A stretch of 64,000 nucleotides of DNA from Cellulomonas terrae. GTDB lineage: Bacteria; Actinomycetota; Actinomycetes; Actinomycetales; Cellulomonadaceae. Made by a program: the position numbers and the translations under genes. Shown one piece after another: positions 1-8,724 of this stretch. The stretch is taken from NCBI RefSeq assembly GCF_007990265.1, contig NZ_BJWH01000004.1, forward strand, positions 124,001 to 188,000, given 5' to 3'. Under the pieces are notes generated by a model. The model ran no database searches. It had not been told where the DNA came from and was given only the letters and a program-made list of their open reading frames with translations. Position 1 is the stretch's first letter; each line of letters starts with the position of its first letter.

Positions 1-700
1 CACCCTGGAGCACCCGGTGCTCCGCTCCCTCGACGTCGATCTTCACGACGGTGACCTCGGGCCGGCCGACCTGGTGCCAGTAGGCGTCGAGGGTCAGCGC
101 GGGCACGGGCACGGGGGTGCTCCCCGCACGGAACGACGCGTCGGTGGAGCAGCTGGTCTCGATCGCCGCGCTCGGCGGCGGGACGAACAGCTCGATCGTG
201 CCGGACCGGTCCGACGCCGCGGCCTGCACGACCCGCACCCGCGCGGCCGACGGGTTGAGCGCCAGGTTCTCGCGGAGCAGCTCGGCGACCGGGGGGTACG
301 CCTCGAACGCGTGCACGGCGGTACCGCGCACGCTCGCAGCGATGAGCGCGTAGACGCCTGTGTTGGCACCCACGTCGAGCACGGTGCCGGGCCTGCGTCG
401 CAGTGCGCCGAGGAACAGGTCCGGCAGCGGTCGCTCGTACCCCAGCCAGCCGGCGAGCCGGAACGCCTCGACGCACTGGTCGCTGCCGTTCCGGCGGAGC
501 GCCTTGATCCGGGGGGTGCTGCGCCACGCACGCGCCGACGGGGGGAGCCGGACCGCGACGATCTCGCCGTGCGCGACGATGCGGTCCGCGCGATCGGCCA
601 GGGTGTGCGCCCGGAGTCCTTCGAGGGCGTGGACCGGCACCCGCGTCCGCGTGAGCACAGCGGCTGCCGTGCTGCGGAGCCGGGTCCTCATGGCCGTCAC
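1..700 (-). CDS. FkbM-family SAM-dependent methyltransferase (C-terminus off the window)
   Basis: The visible 233 residues hold a Rossmann methyltransferase core: a SAM-binding motif I (VLDVGANTGVYA, about residues 105-116), an acidic post-I strand (HAFEAYPPV) and the FkbM hallmark near the left edge, TVVKIDVEGAE. FkbM enzymes O-methylate sugars or polyketides; next to glycosyltransferase genes this one probably modifies a surface glycan, but the substrate is inferred. I place the start at GTG 700 rather than ATG 691 because TATGTT lies exactly 6 nt upstream, the leaderless pattern seen throughout the window. The protein continues beyond base 1, so only the last conserved blocks are missing. 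The N-terminal 90 residues are basic and not recognisable. Confidence 0.85.
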   Translation of the reverse strand, partial: MTAMRTRLRSTAAAVLTRTRVPVHALEGLRAHTLADRADRIVAHGEIVAVRLPPSARAWRSTPRIKALRRNGSDQCVEAFRLAGWLGYERPLPDLFLGALRRRPGTVLDVGANTGVYALIAASVRGTAVHAFEAYPPVAELLRENLALNPSAARVRVVQAAASDRSGTIELFVPPPSAAIETSCSTDASFRAGSTPVPVPALTLDAYWHQVGRPEVTVVKIDVEGAEHRVLQG

Positions 701-706
701 ACAGCG

Positions 707-712
707 AACATA
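707..712 (-). promoter_or_regulatory. -10 element (TATGTT) of a leaderless FkbM transcript
   Basis: TATGTT on the minus strand ends 6 nt before GTG 700, so transcription would begin at or next to the start codon. There is no usable Shine-Dalgarno sequence between them. Confidence 0.5.
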
Positions 713-726
713 GGTGCCGCCGTGCG

Positions 727-1485
727 CTACCGGAAGGTGCCCGGGCGGTCGGGCGTCCCGAGGGACTGCGTCGTGACCCGCTCGCTCGAGACCAGGAGCG
801 CCGAGCGCGCGGGGTCGTCCCGGAGCTGCTGGGCCAGCGGGGCGGACACGACGACGGCCGACCCGTCGCCGCGGAGCACGCCGACGACCTCGGTCACGAG
901 GTCGACCCCGGGTCCGGTGGTGGCAGGCAGGAGCGCACGCTCGCGCGCGGAGGGCTCGTCGCCGGGGAGCCCTGCCAGGAGCTCGGCGTGGGTGACCTGC
1001 CGTGCGCCGTCGTCGAGAGCGGCGGCGGCGGGGTCGACCGGGGGAGCCCAGCCGAGCACGTCGCCGTAGGTCATGACGGCGCCGGCCGCGTCGATCGCGC
1101 CGGGCGGCAGCGTCCCCTCGTACCGCCGGGCGAGCGCGGGCAGCGACACCACGACGAGGTCGCGGACCCCCGGGTGCCGGTCGGGACGGTCGGTCACGGT
1201 GACGTCGGCGCTCCCGTCACCGGTCACGACGCAGGCACCGACACGCCAGGTGGCGAGCGCCCACACGACCGTCCGCCAGTGCCCCGGCAGGTCCAGCCGG
1301 ACGCGCGTGCCGGGGGCGGAGTCGAACTCCTCGACGAGCAGGTTGGCGGTCTTGTTGACCCAGTTCTCCAGGACGGCGCCGGACAGCTCGACGCGCTCAC
1401 CGGCGTCCCCGTACCAGGTGATCCGCGGCCGTCCGGGCTCGCGGGTCAGCAGGTCCAGCAGGTCGGCGATCGTCGTCAGGGGCAC
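727..1485 (-). CDS. TIGR03089 family protein
   Basis: A 252-residue protein matching the actinobacterial TIGR03089 family, which resembles the N-terminal lobe of AMP-binding (acyl-adenylate) enzymes but lacks the rest of that fold. Recognisable are the opening LTTIADLLDLL, the ITWYGDAGERVELSG stretch and the NWVNKTANLL segment typical of ANL-enzyme N-lobes. None of the adenylation core motifs (A3, A5, A7) is present, so catalysis is doubtful. The homologue Rv3268 lies beside envelope and rhamnose genes in Mycobacterium, as here. The cellular role is unknown. The GTG start is supported by TAGGGT 6 nt upstream. Confidence 0.85.
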   Translation of the reverse strand: MPLTTIADLLDLLTREPGRPRITWYGDAGERVELSGAVLENWVNKTANLLVEEFDSAPGTRVRLDLPGHWRTVVWALATWRVGACVVTGDGSADVTVTDRPDRHPGVRDLVVVSLPALARRYEGTLPPGAIDAAGAVMTYGDVLGWAPPVDPAAAALDDGARQVTHAELLAGLPGDEPSARERALLPATTGPGVDLVTEVVGVLRGDGSAVVVSAPLAQQLRDDPARSALLVSSERVTTQSLGTPDRPGTFR

Positions 1486-1491
1486 CGCTCC

Positions 1492-1497
1492 ACCCTA
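1492..1497 (-). promoter_or_regulatory. -10 element (TAGGGT) of the leaderless TIGR03089 gene
   Basis: TAGGGT on the minus strand ends 6 nt before GTG 1485, the leaderless arrangement. Confidence 0.55.
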
Positions 1498-1568
1498 GAT
1501 CGACACGCCCGGATCACCCGTCCGGGGCAAGTTCACCCGACAAAACCGGACAGTTACCACGTCTCCGC

Positions 1569-1597
1569 TTGACCAACGCGAACGACACGCGTGTAAT
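1569..1597 (+). promoter_or_regulatory. Probable promoter of the whiB gene
   Basis: TTGACC (1569-1574) and TGTAAT (1592-1597) are separated by 17 bp, close to the actinobacterial housekeeping consensus. Start of transcription would be near 1605, giving a leader of about 100 nt before the whiB ATG, unusual here because most genes look leaderless. The local sequence is clearly A/T-richer than its surroundings. Confidence 0.5.
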
Positions 1598-1707
1598 TCC
1601 TTAGAACGGATTCATGAGCGAGCACCACCCGCGGCACTCGGAGAGCGTCGCACGCCGAGCCTTGGAACGAGCAGTTGAACCAGCAAGAAAACCGCACGGA
1701 GGCACGC

Positions 1708-2037
1708 ATGTGGAATCTGCTCGACAACGACGAGATCTTCCCGTCGGACGCACGGAGGAGTGCACAGACGCACGCTTCCAACGTCCTGCCGATCTTCGGC
1801 GCCCTCGAGGACGAGGGACCGATGGGCTGGCAGGAGCGCGCCCTGTGCGCGCAGACCGACCCTGAGGCGTTCTTCCCCGAGAAGGGCGGCTCGACGCGTG
1901 AGGCCAAGAAGGTGTGCACGGGCTGCGACGTGCGCTCGGAGTGCCTCGACTACGCCCTGCAGAACGACGAGCGCTTCGGCATCTGGGGCGGCCTGTCCGA
2001 GCGGGAGCGGCGCAAGCTCAAGCGGCGTGTCGTCTGA
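1708..2037 (+). CDS. WhiB-family [4Fe-4S] transcriptional regulator
   Basis: A 109-residue Wbl protein. Four cysteines are spaced for an iron-sulfur cluster: one in ALCAQTD, then CTGCDVRSEC. The G[VI]WGG turn (FGIWGG) follows, then a basic tail (RERRKLKRR) that contacts DNA or sigma factor. Its position beside cell-envelope glycosyltransferases parallels whiB2/whmD (Rv3260c) of Mycobacterium, a septation regulator; that assignment rests on remembered synteny, so I give no symbol. ATG 1708 is chosen over the upstream in-frame TTG 1675 because GGAGG sits 6-7 nt before it. Wbl proteins act by binding the primary sigma factor. Confidence 0.92.
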   Translation: MWNLLDNDEIFPSDARRSAQTHASNVLPIFGALEDEGPMGWQERALCAQTDPEAFFPEKGGSTREAKKVCTGCDVRSECLDYALQNDERFGIWGGLSERERRKLKRRVV

Positions 2038-2103
2038 CGGTCTGCGCCGGCGGGGAGTGTCGCGCGCGGGTCCCGACCCGCGCGACGGCATGATGTTCCG
2101 AGC

Positions 2104-5100
2104 ATGACTGACACCCTCCTGCCGGTGGACCTGCCCACCGCGACCTCCTCCACACCGGTGACGACGCCGGTGTCGGCCGTCGTCGTGACGCGCGGCCGTA
2201 CCCCGTACCTGGCAGCCACGGTCGCTGCCCTCGCGGCGCAGACCCGTCGGCCGCTGCGGGTCCTGCTCGTCGACGTCTCCGACGACGGTGACGAGGCGGT
2301 CGAGCAGCTCCTGCACAGTGCGTTCACCGCCGCCGGCGGCTCCGCGACGCCCACCCTGCGCGTCGTGCGCACGCCCGGCGCGCGGACGTTCGGGCACGCG
2401 GTCCGCCGCGCCCTCGAGGCCGACGACGGGCTCCCGACCACCTGGCTCTGGTTGCTGCACGACGACAGCGCCCCCGCGCCGACCGCCCTCGCCGAGCTGG
2501 TGCGCGCCGTGAGCCATGCGCCGTCGGTCGCCGTGGCCGGCGTCAAGCAGCGCACGTGGACCGATCCGGAACGGCTGCTCGAGGTCGGGCTGCGCTCGTC
2601 GCGGTCGGGCCGCCGGATGACGGACGTGGAGCCGGGCGAGCTCGACCAGGGCCAGCACGACGGCCGGGAGGACGTCCTCGGCGTCGGGATCGCCGGTGCG
2701 CTCGTCCGGCGGGACGTCTGGGCCGACCTCGGGGGCACGGACCCGCTCCTCGGACCCTTCGGAGACGGCTTCGACCTGTCCCGCCGGGCGCGCCTGGCGG
2801 GGCACCGCGTGATCGTCGTGCCGTCGGCCGTGGTCCGGCACGCCCAGGCCGGGTACCTCGGGCTGCGGTCGGACGCGGTCGCCGCCGGCGGCGGACCCGT
2901 CGACCGGGACGGGGACGGGGAGGACGACCGCGCGGACCCGCGCCGGTCCTTCGCCGCCCGCCGGCGGGCGCTGGTGCACAGCCGGCTCGTCTCCGCGCCG
3001 CTCCCTCTGGTGCCGCTCGTCGCCGTCGCCGCGCTGCTCGGTGCCCTGCTGCGTGCCTTCGGTCAGCTCGCGGCCAAGCAGCCCGGCCTGGCGATCGACG
3101 AGGTCCGGGCCGCTCTGGTCGCGCTCGCCCGGCCCGACGGTGTCGTCCGCTCCCGCCTCCGCGCGACCCGCAGCCGACGACTGCCGCGCCGTGCGCTGCG
3201 ACCGCTGCAGGCCGGCTGGCGCGACGTGTGGTCGCAGGCCCGGGACCGGCGGCTCGCGCGGGCCGAGGCCCGTCGGGTCACGCAGGCGCCGAGCGAGCTG
3301 GAGCTGCGCGAGCTGGCAGCGGTCGCGACCCGGCGACGCATCACGCTGGCTGTCGTCGCGACCGCTCTCGTCGCCGCGGCGGGCGTCGGGCTCGGTCCCC
3401 TCGTCGCGGCCGCCTTCGGTGGGGCTCGCCTGGTCGGTGCCGCCCTGCTCCCGAGCAGCGCCCGCCTGGGAGACCTCTGGACGTCGGCGACGTCAGGCTG
3501 GGTCCCCGACGGGCTGGGTGGTCCGGGGCCGGCCGACGCGCTGCTCACCGCGCTGACCGTGCCGACCGCCCTGCTGAGCGGGTCGTCGGCGACGGCCGTC
3601 GCGCTCCTGCTGCTCGGTTCGGTGGTGCTGGCCGGGCTGGGGGCGTGGGCCGCGGCCGGTGCCGCGACGCGGTCCGTCGGCGTCCGTGCGTGGGCGGCGG
3701 TCGTCTGGGCCGGTGCTCCTGCCCTGCTCCTGGGCCTCGGTGACGGCCGGCTGGGCGCCGTGGTGGCCCATGTCGCCCTGCCGTGGGTCGCCCTGGGCCT
3801 CGTCCGGGCGGTCGGTGCGCAGCGGGTCGACCAGGTCCTGTCGGGCGTGGCGACCGCGCGGCGTGCGGACGACGACGACGTCGACCAGGGTGCGGTCGAG
3901 ACCCCCGTCCGGGGCACGCCGACGGTGCCCACACCCCGGGTCTCCGGGGACGCCCCGGCACCCGTCGGGACCGACCCTGAGCCGTCGGAGCTCGTCGGTG
4001 CACCCGACCCGACCGGCTCCATCGCCGCCGCGGCCGCCGCGTCGATCGGGTTCGCGTTCCTGGTGGCCGCGGCGCCGAGCCTTCTCGTCCCCGGTCTGCT
4101 GGCACTGTGCGTCGTGGCGCTCTGCGCCCCGCGGCGGCGCGGCCGGGTCCTGCTCGTCGCCGTGCCGGCGATCGTCCTGCTCGGTCCCACCCTCGTCGAG
4201 GCGGCGGGGCGCGGCCTGGCCGGCTGGCGGCTCCTGGTCGCCGACCCCGGGCTGCCGAGCGCGGCGCCCGCGGCCGACCCGGTGAGCCGCCTGCTCGGCG
4301 TCCCGACGGACGCGTCGTCGCTGGTCCCCGGCGCCCTGCCGGAGGCGGTCGCCACGGTCTGGCCGCTCGCGCTCGGCGCGGTCGTGCTGCTCCTGGCCGT
4401 GCTGGCTCTGCTGCGCGGCGCACCCGTCGCCCGCGCGGTCCGCGGCGCGTGGTTCGTGGCGGGCATCGGGGTGGCGACCGCGACGATCGTGGTCGCCGTC
4501 CCGGTCGCGGTCACCGACGAGGCGGTCGCGTACGGGTGGGCCGGTCCCGCGCTCTCGCTGGCCGGCGCCGGGCTGCTCGCCGCCGCGGTGCTCGGCGTCG
4601 ACCAGCTGCGCGAGCGCCTCGCGGCCTACACCTTCGGGTGGCGGCAGCCGCTCGTCGCGCTCCTGACCGTCGTCGCGGTGGCGGTGCCCGCGGTGTGGCT
4701 CGGCTCGTGGGTGTGGCAGGCGCGCACGGGGGACGCCGTCGCGCTGCGCGCGATGGAGCGGGCGATCGTGCCCGCCGTCGGTCAGCAGGCGCAGGCGTCG
4801 GCGCTGTCGTCCCGCGTGCTCGCGGTGAGCATCGAACCGGGTGGTGACGGGCCGTCGACGGTGACGTGGCAGCTGATGCGCGCCGACGGTCCGCAGCTCG
4901 TGGACCAGGCGGCCGCCGAGACGACCCGGACCTTGCACGGCGACCTGCTCACGCCCGAGGTGACGGCCGACGACGCCGCCACGCGCGAGGTCGACGAGCT
5001 CGTCGCCCGGCTGGCGTCCGCCGCGACGGGGGACGTCGCGGGCGAGCTCGCGGCGCTGGCGGTGGCCGACGTCGTCGTGCCCCCGCTGCCCGACGACCTC

Positions 5101-5625
5101 GGTGACGTGTCGCCGCAGGTCGCCGCCGCCCAGCGCGAGGAGCTCGTCAGCCGGCTCGACTCGACGGCCGGGCTCGAGCGGGTGACGCAGAACGCGACGG
5201 GCACGCTGTGGCGCGTGCAGGCGACCGCGCCCGCCGCCGGCGTCGCCGCCCCGTCGGTCGTCCCTTCGTGGGCCCGGATCCTGCCCGCGGACGCCGACGT
5301 GACCGACCCGTCCGCCGCGGCCGTGCCGGTGGCGTCGTCCGGGCGCTCGGTCGACACCGCGGTGCCCGCGGGCGGTGCCGACCGCCTGCTCGTGCTGGCG
5401 GAGCGCGCGGACCCGCACTGGCACGCCACGCTCGACGGCCGGTCGTTGCGGTCGGTGGACGGCGGGTGGCGGCAGACGTTCGACCTCGGTGCCGACGCGG
5501 GCGAGCTGGTCGTGCGGTACGACGACCCCGACCGCGGTCTGTGGCTCGCGCTGCAGGGCTTCGTCGCGCTGGTCACGATCCTCCTCGCGGTGCCGGTGCG
5601 TCGGCGTCGGGGGGTGCGCGCATGA
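2104..5625 (+). CDS. Large glycosyltransferase family 2 / polytopic membrane fusion protein
   Basis: A 1173-residue protein in three parts. Residues 1-290 form a GT-A family 2 domain (opening SAVVVTRGR, then LLVDVSDDG, the acidic LLHDDSAP metal site and a GPFGDGFDLSRRARLAG acceptor region). Residues about 298-875 contain ten to twelve hydrophobic segments interrupted by an acidic, proline-rich linker (about 585-635). Residues about 875-1140 look extracytoplasmic, closed by a last membrane helix (about 1143-1163). The design suggests one protein that transfers a sugar inside and handles the glycan or lipid carrier at the membrane. The final ATGA overlaps the start of the DUF5719 gene, so the two are probably co-translated. 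Substrate unknown. Confidence 0.85.
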   Translation: MTDTLLPVDLPTATSSTPVTTPVSAVVVTRGRTPYLAATVAALAAQTRRPLRVLLVDVSDDGDEAVEQLLHSAFTAAGGSATPTLRVVRTPGARTFGHAVRRALEADDGLPTTWLWLLHDDSAPAPTALAELVRAVSHAPSVAVAGVKQRTWTDPERLLEVGLRSSRSGRRMTDVEPGELDQGQHDGREDVLGVGIAGALVRRDVWADLGGTDPLLGPFGDGFDLSRRARLAGHRVIVVPSAVVRHAQAGYLGLRSDAVAAGGGPVDRDGDGEDDRADPRRSFAARRRALVHSRLVSAPLPLVPLVAVAALLGALLRAFGQLAAKQPGLAIDEVRAALVALARPDGVVRSRLRATRSRRLPRRALRPLQAGWRDVWSQARDRRLARAEARRVTQAPSELELRELAAVATRRRITLAVVATALVAAAGVGLGPLVAAAFGGARLVGAALLPSSARLGDLWTSATSGWVPDGLGGPGPADALLTALTVPTALLSGSSATAVALLLLGSVVLAGLGAWAAAGAATRSVGVRAWAAVVWAGAPALLLGLGDGRLGAVVAHVALPWVALGLVRAVGAQRVDQVLSGVATARRADDDDVDQGAVETPVRGTPTVPTPRVSGDAPAPVGTDPEPSELVGAPDPTGSIAAAAAASIGFAFLVAAAPSLLVPGLLALCVVALCAPRRRGRVLLVAVPAIVLLGPTLVEAAGRGLAGWRLLVADPGLPSAAPAADPVSRLLGVPTDASSLVPGALPEAVATVWPLALGAVVLLLAVLALLRGAPVARAVRGAWFVAGIGVATATIVVAVPVAVTDEAVAYGWAGPALSLAGAGLLAAAVLGVDQLRERLAAYTFGWRQPLVALLTVVAVAVPAVWLGSWVWQARTGDAVALRAMERAIVPAVGQQAQASALSSRVLAVSIEPGGDGPSTVTWQLMRADGPQLVDQAAAETTRTLHGDLLTPEVTADDAATREVDELVARLASAATGDVAGELAALAVADVVVPPLPDDLGDVSPQVAAAQREELVSRLDSTAGLERVTQNATGTLWRVQATAPAAGVAAPSVVPSWARILPADADVTDPSAAAVPVASSGRSVDTAVPAGGADRLLVLAERADPHWHATLDGRSLRSVDGGWRQTFDLGADAGELVVRYDDPDRGLWLALQGFVALVTILLAVPVRRRRGVRA

Positions 5626-7256
5626 GCGGCCCCGGGACGGGCTCGCGGGCACAGGTCTGGCTCGCACGCACGGCGCGCGCGGTGTCCGGGTTCGCCGTCC
5701 TCGGGCTGGTTGTCCTCGTGGTCGTCGCCGGTGCGCGCTTCCCCGGTGCGGGCACGGACACCGTCGCGACGACCGAGATCGCCGTGCCGCCGACCGCGTC
5801 GACGCTCGTCTGTGCCGGCCCGCTGATCCAGCCCGACGACACCGGCAGGGGCGACTCCGCGTTCGACCCCACGCCCGTCGAACCCGTCTCGACCGTCACC
5901 GTCCTCACGTCGGTCCCGGACCGCGACGCACGCTCCGCGGCGACCGTGGCCCCGCTCGACCGGTCCGCAGTCACCGCCACGCTGCCCGGCGGGGGCGGCG
6001 CGACGGTCGTGCCGGACGTCGCCGGACCGCAGGTCGTCCGCGCCGAGCCGGGGACGGCACCCGCCCGGGTGGCAGCGGCGAGCGCGGGACTGGTCACCGC
6101 GGGGGACCTGCGCGGCCTGGCGGCTGCGTCCTGCCAGCAGCCGACCGCCGACGCCTGGCTGCTCGGTGGCGCCACCGACCTGACCAGCACCGCGCAGCTC
6201 GTGCTGAGCAACGCCGGCTCGACACCGGCCGAGGTGACCCTCGCTATCTGGGGTCCGTCGGGTCCGGTGGACCTCAGCGGCGAGCGGTTCCTGGTGGCGC
6301 CGGGCGCGCAGCGGGTCGTCGTGCTCGGCGGCATCGCCGCCGAGCAGCGGCGGCTGGCGGTGCACGTCTCCGCGACGGGCGGTCGGGTCGGCGCGCACGT
6401 CCAGGACTCGGCCATCGACGGCTTCACCCCGGCAGGGACCGAGCTCGTGGTCCCGGGAGCGGCGCCTGCCCGACGTCAGGTGGTCCCCGGGCTCGCGGTC
6501 GTCGACTCGACGGTGGGCGACCTGTCCGCGCCCTCCCTGCGGCTGCTGGCGCCGGGGGACACCGGCACCACCGCGACCGTGACGCTGCTCGGACCGACGG
6601 GCGTCACCGAGCTGCCGGGTGCCGAGTCGGTCACGCTCGTGCCCGGTGAGGTGACGGACGTGCCCCTGGGCGGCCTGCCCGCCGGTGCGTACACGGCGGT
6701 CGTCGACGCGGACCAGCCGGTGCTGGCCTCCGCCGTGCTGACGCGTCCCGGGTCCGTCGGTGAGCTGGACGACGTGCCGAGCGTCGAGCGGGCGTGGGCG
6801 GCGTCGACCGCGGTCGGCCGCAGCGGCGTCGTGGCGGTGCCGTCGGGTACCCGCGGCACGCTGGTCGCCGGGGCCGTCGCCACCGGCACGGACCCGACGG
6901 CGGGCGGGCCGGCGACGGCGACCCTGCGGCTGCTCGGTGCCGACGGGAGGGTGCTGGCCGAGCGCCGGCTGCGGCTGGACGCCGGCTCGACCGGGGCCTG
7001 GTCCGTCGACCAGCTCGCGACCGGGAGCGGCGACCTCGCGGTCACCGAGCTCGGCTCGGGTCCGTCGGTCCCCGCGGGGGTCGTGGGTGTGGACCTGGTG
7101 ACCGAGGAGGACGCCGAGGTGGCGATCGCGTGGGCCCTCGTCGCCGAGGCGGACCGCCCCGACGGCGTCCTGGTCTCGGTGCTCGACCCGGTGCCCGTGC
7201 CGCACACCACCCCGGACGTCGCGGTCCGCGAGGACCCGCGGCTCGGCACCCGCTGA
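5622..7256 (+). CDS. DUF5719 family exported/membrane-anchored protein
   Basis: A 544-residue protein starting at ATG 5622 inside the stop of the preceding glycosyltransferase. One N-terminal membrane helix (about residues 18-37, rich in V, L and G) is followed by a long alanine-, threonine- and valine-rich region with no further helices, reading as tandem beta-sandwich domains. I recognise it as DUF5719, an actinobacterial family usually found beside this glycosyltransferase. The likely role is an extracytoplasmic partner of that enzyme in building a surface glycan; no catalytic motif is visible, so this is inference from context. Confidence 0.8.
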   Translation: MSGPGTGSRAQVWLARTARAVSGFAVLGLVVLVVVAGARFPGAGTDTVATTEIAVPPTASTLVCAGPLIQPDDTGRGDSAFDPTPVEPVSTVTVLTSVPDRDARSAATVAPLDRSAVTATLPGGGGATVVPDVAGPQVVRAEPGTAPARVAAASAGLVTAGDLRGLAAASCQQPTADAWLLGGATDLTSTAQLVLSNAGSTPAEVTLAIWGPSGPVDLSGERFLVAPGAQRVVVLGGIAAEQRRLAVHVSATGGRVGAHVQDSAIDGFTPAGTELVVPGAAPARRQVVPGLAVVDSTVGDLSAPSLRLLAPGDTGTTATVTLLGPTGVTELPGAESVTLVPGEVTDVPLGGLPAGAYTAVVDADQPVLASAVLTRPGSVGELDDVPSVERAWAASTAVGRSGVVAVPSGTRGTLVAGAVATGTDPTAGGPATATLRLLGADGRVLAERRLRLDAGSTGAWSVDQLATGSGDLAVTELGSGPSVPAGVVGVDLVTEEDAEVAIAWALVAEADRPDGVLVSVLDPVPVPHTTPDVAVREDPRLGTR

Positions 7257-7257
7257 C

Positions 7258-8130
7258 TCACCCCGCGGCGCGCAGCTCCGCACGCTCGCGCACTCGCAGC
7301 CCGAGGACCGCTGCCCGGCGCACCGGCCACTGGTACCAGTGCGGGTACCGGCGCCCGACGTAGCGGGCAGCGCTCGCGTGGTGCGCGGAGATCATCGGCG
7401 CCGGCCGGGCCCGCCACGACGTGCCACCCACGTGCGTGACCTGCACCTGCGGGACGTAGAGGTTGGTCCACCCGGCACGGCCGAGCCGTTCGCCGAGGTC
7501 GACGTCCTCGAAGAACATGAAGTACCCGTCGTCGAACCCGCCGACGGCCTCGAACGCCTCGCGTCGCAGCAGGAGGCAGGCCCCCGACAACCAGCCCGCG
7601 GCACGGCGCGTCCCCGTGTCCTGCTCGTGCGCGCGGTACCGGCGGGTCCACGGGTTGCCCGGCCAGACCCGCACGAACAGCGCGTGCCCGGCTCCCTGCG
7701 TCAGCGACGGCAGCTCGCGCGCGGACGGGTAGACGGTGCCGTCGGTGTTGAGCAGCGCGGGTCCGACGGACCCGGCGCGCGGGTCGGCGTCCCCGGCGGC
7801 GACGAGCGCGTCCAGCGCGCCGGGCTGCCACTCGATGTCGGAGTTGGCCACGACGATCCACGGTGCCGTCGCACCTGCCGCGCCCAGGTTGGCACCGCCG
7901 CCGTAGCCGAGGTTCGCCCCGGGGGCGACGAGGTGCGCCCCGACCTCCTCGGCGACCTCGCGCGCGACCGCGGGGTCGGTCCCGTTGTCGACGATGACGA
8001 GCTCGACGGGTGCGGCGGAGGCGGTGGCCAGGGTCCGTGCGAACGTCGCCAGCTCGTCGCCGGGGTGGTAGACCACGCAGACCACGCGGACGGTGGGAGG
8101 GGACTCAGGGGGAGAGGCGGAGGAGCTCAT
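7258..8130 (-). CDS. Glycosyltransferase family 2, WbbL-like rhamnosyltransferase candidate
   Basis: A 290-residue GT-A enzyme with VCVVYHPGDEL at the N-terminus, a nucleotide-sugar binding stretch ending VIVDNGTD, the NSDIEW metal-binding triad near residue 92 and the acceptor motif SGACLLLRREAF followed by FFEDVDLGERL. This fits the rhamnosyltransferase group that includes mycobacterial WbbL (Rv3265c), found in the same genomic neighbourhood. WbbL adds rhamnose to polyprenyl-PP-GlcNAc to make the wall linker; whether this organism uses it that way is inferred. It lies 21 nt downstream of the metallopeptidase-fold gene on the same strand and converges with the DUF5719 gene with one base between stops. 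Confidence 0.85.
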   Translation of the reverse strand: MSSSASPPESPPTVRVVCVVYHPGDELATFARTLATASAAPVELVIVDNGTDPAVAREVAEEVGAHLVAPGANLGYGGGANLGAAGATAPWIVVANSDIEWQPGALDALVAAGDADPRAGSVGPALLNTDGTVYPSARELPSLTQGAGHALFVRVWPGNPWTRRYRAHEQDTGTRRAAGWLSGACLLLRREAFEAVGGFDDGYFMFFEDVDLGERLGRAGWTNLYVPQVQVTHVGGTSWRARPAPMISAHHASAARYVGRRYPHWYQWPVRRAAVLGLRVRERAELRAAG

Positions 8131-8151
8131 CGTGAGGAGAGGCTAGTGGGC

Positions 8152-8649
8152 TCAACCCGCGTCGCCGTACCGCGGGTCGACGTCCTCCGGTGAGCGGCCC
8201 AGCAGGTGGGCGACCTGCTCGACCACGACGTCGCGCACGAGGTCGGCCATGTCGAACGGGTCGGACGCGCGCGACTCGACCGGTCGCCGGTAGATCACCA
8301 CCCGCGCGGGCAGGCCGGCGTCGGGCGGGAAGTACCGCCCGAGCGGGACGCCTCCGTGCTCCCACGGCGCGGGGTTGGACGGGGGCACGTCCTCGACGGC
8401 GAACTCGGTGCCCTGCAGCTGTCGCGCCCAGGTCCGCTCGATCCGCTCGACGGCGTCCAGGACGAGGTCGTCGAACCGCTCGGCCCGGGTGCGGTACGCG
8501 GGCATGGTGCTCGGCATGAGCGGCCCCCGCGGCCCGCGCCCGCGCCGGTCGCGACGGCGCACGGGCACGACGGACGTGGTCGGCAGCGCGACCGAGCGAC
8601 GGCCGATGCCGGGAGGCCGGCGGGCGGGTGGGGGCGGTGCTGAGCTCAC
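8152..8649 (-). CDS. Metallopeptidase-family protein lacking the HExxH motif (Rv3259-like)
   Basis: A 165-residue protein belonging to the small DUF1025-type metallopeptidase-fold family. The basic RRRDRRGRGPRGPL segment, the RTRAERFDDLVLDAVERIER helix and a C-terminal VEQVAHLLG helix are preserved. Where active members carry HExxH, this one reads VEQVAH, so the first histidine is gone and zinc peptidase activity is unlikely. Rv3259, as I recall it, is degenerate in the same way. GTG 8649 is chosen because homology starts well upstream of the internal ATGs and TACAGT lies 6 nt before it. It is divergent from DUF3499. Function unknown. Confidence 0.75.
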   Translation of the reverse strand: MSSAPPPPARRPPGIGRRSVALPTTSVVPVRRRDRRGRGPRGPLMPSTMPAYRTRAERFDDLVLDAVERIERTWARQLQGTEFAVEDVPPSNPAPWEHGGVPLGRYFPPDAGLPARVVIYRRPVESRASDPFDMADLVRDVVVEQVAHLLGRSPEDVDPRYGDAG

Positions 8650-8655
8650 CTCTGC

Positions 8656-8661
8656 ACTGTA
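8656..8661 (-). promoter_or_regulatory. -10 element (TACAGT) of the metallopeptidase-fold gene
   Basis: TACAGT ends 6 nt before GTG 8649 and decides that start over ATG codons about 130 nt further in. Confidence 0.5.
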
Positions 8662-8712
8662 GATCGCGGGCGGGCGACGGCGTGGGGGACACGGCCTGTC
8701 GTCCCTCGGGGG

Positions 8713-8718
8713 TACGGT
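8713..8718 (+). promoter_or_regulatory. -10 element (TACGGT) of the leaderless DUF3499 gene
   Basis: TACGGT ends 6 nt before GTG 8725. It is back-to-back with the opposite-strand TACAGT at 8656, giving a compact divergent promoter. Confidence 0.5.
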
Positions 8719-8724
8719 CAGCCC

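Noticed and set aside
1612..2979. Long minus-strand open frame opposite whiB and the large glycosyltransferase
   Set aside because: GC-rich codon bias makes opposite-strand frames stay open; composition is arginine/proline-rich and no family features appear.
3493..5667. 724-codon minus-strand frame within the glycosyltransferase gene
   Set aside because: Shadow of the real gene; arginine- and glycine-rich text with no conserved motif or plausible start region.
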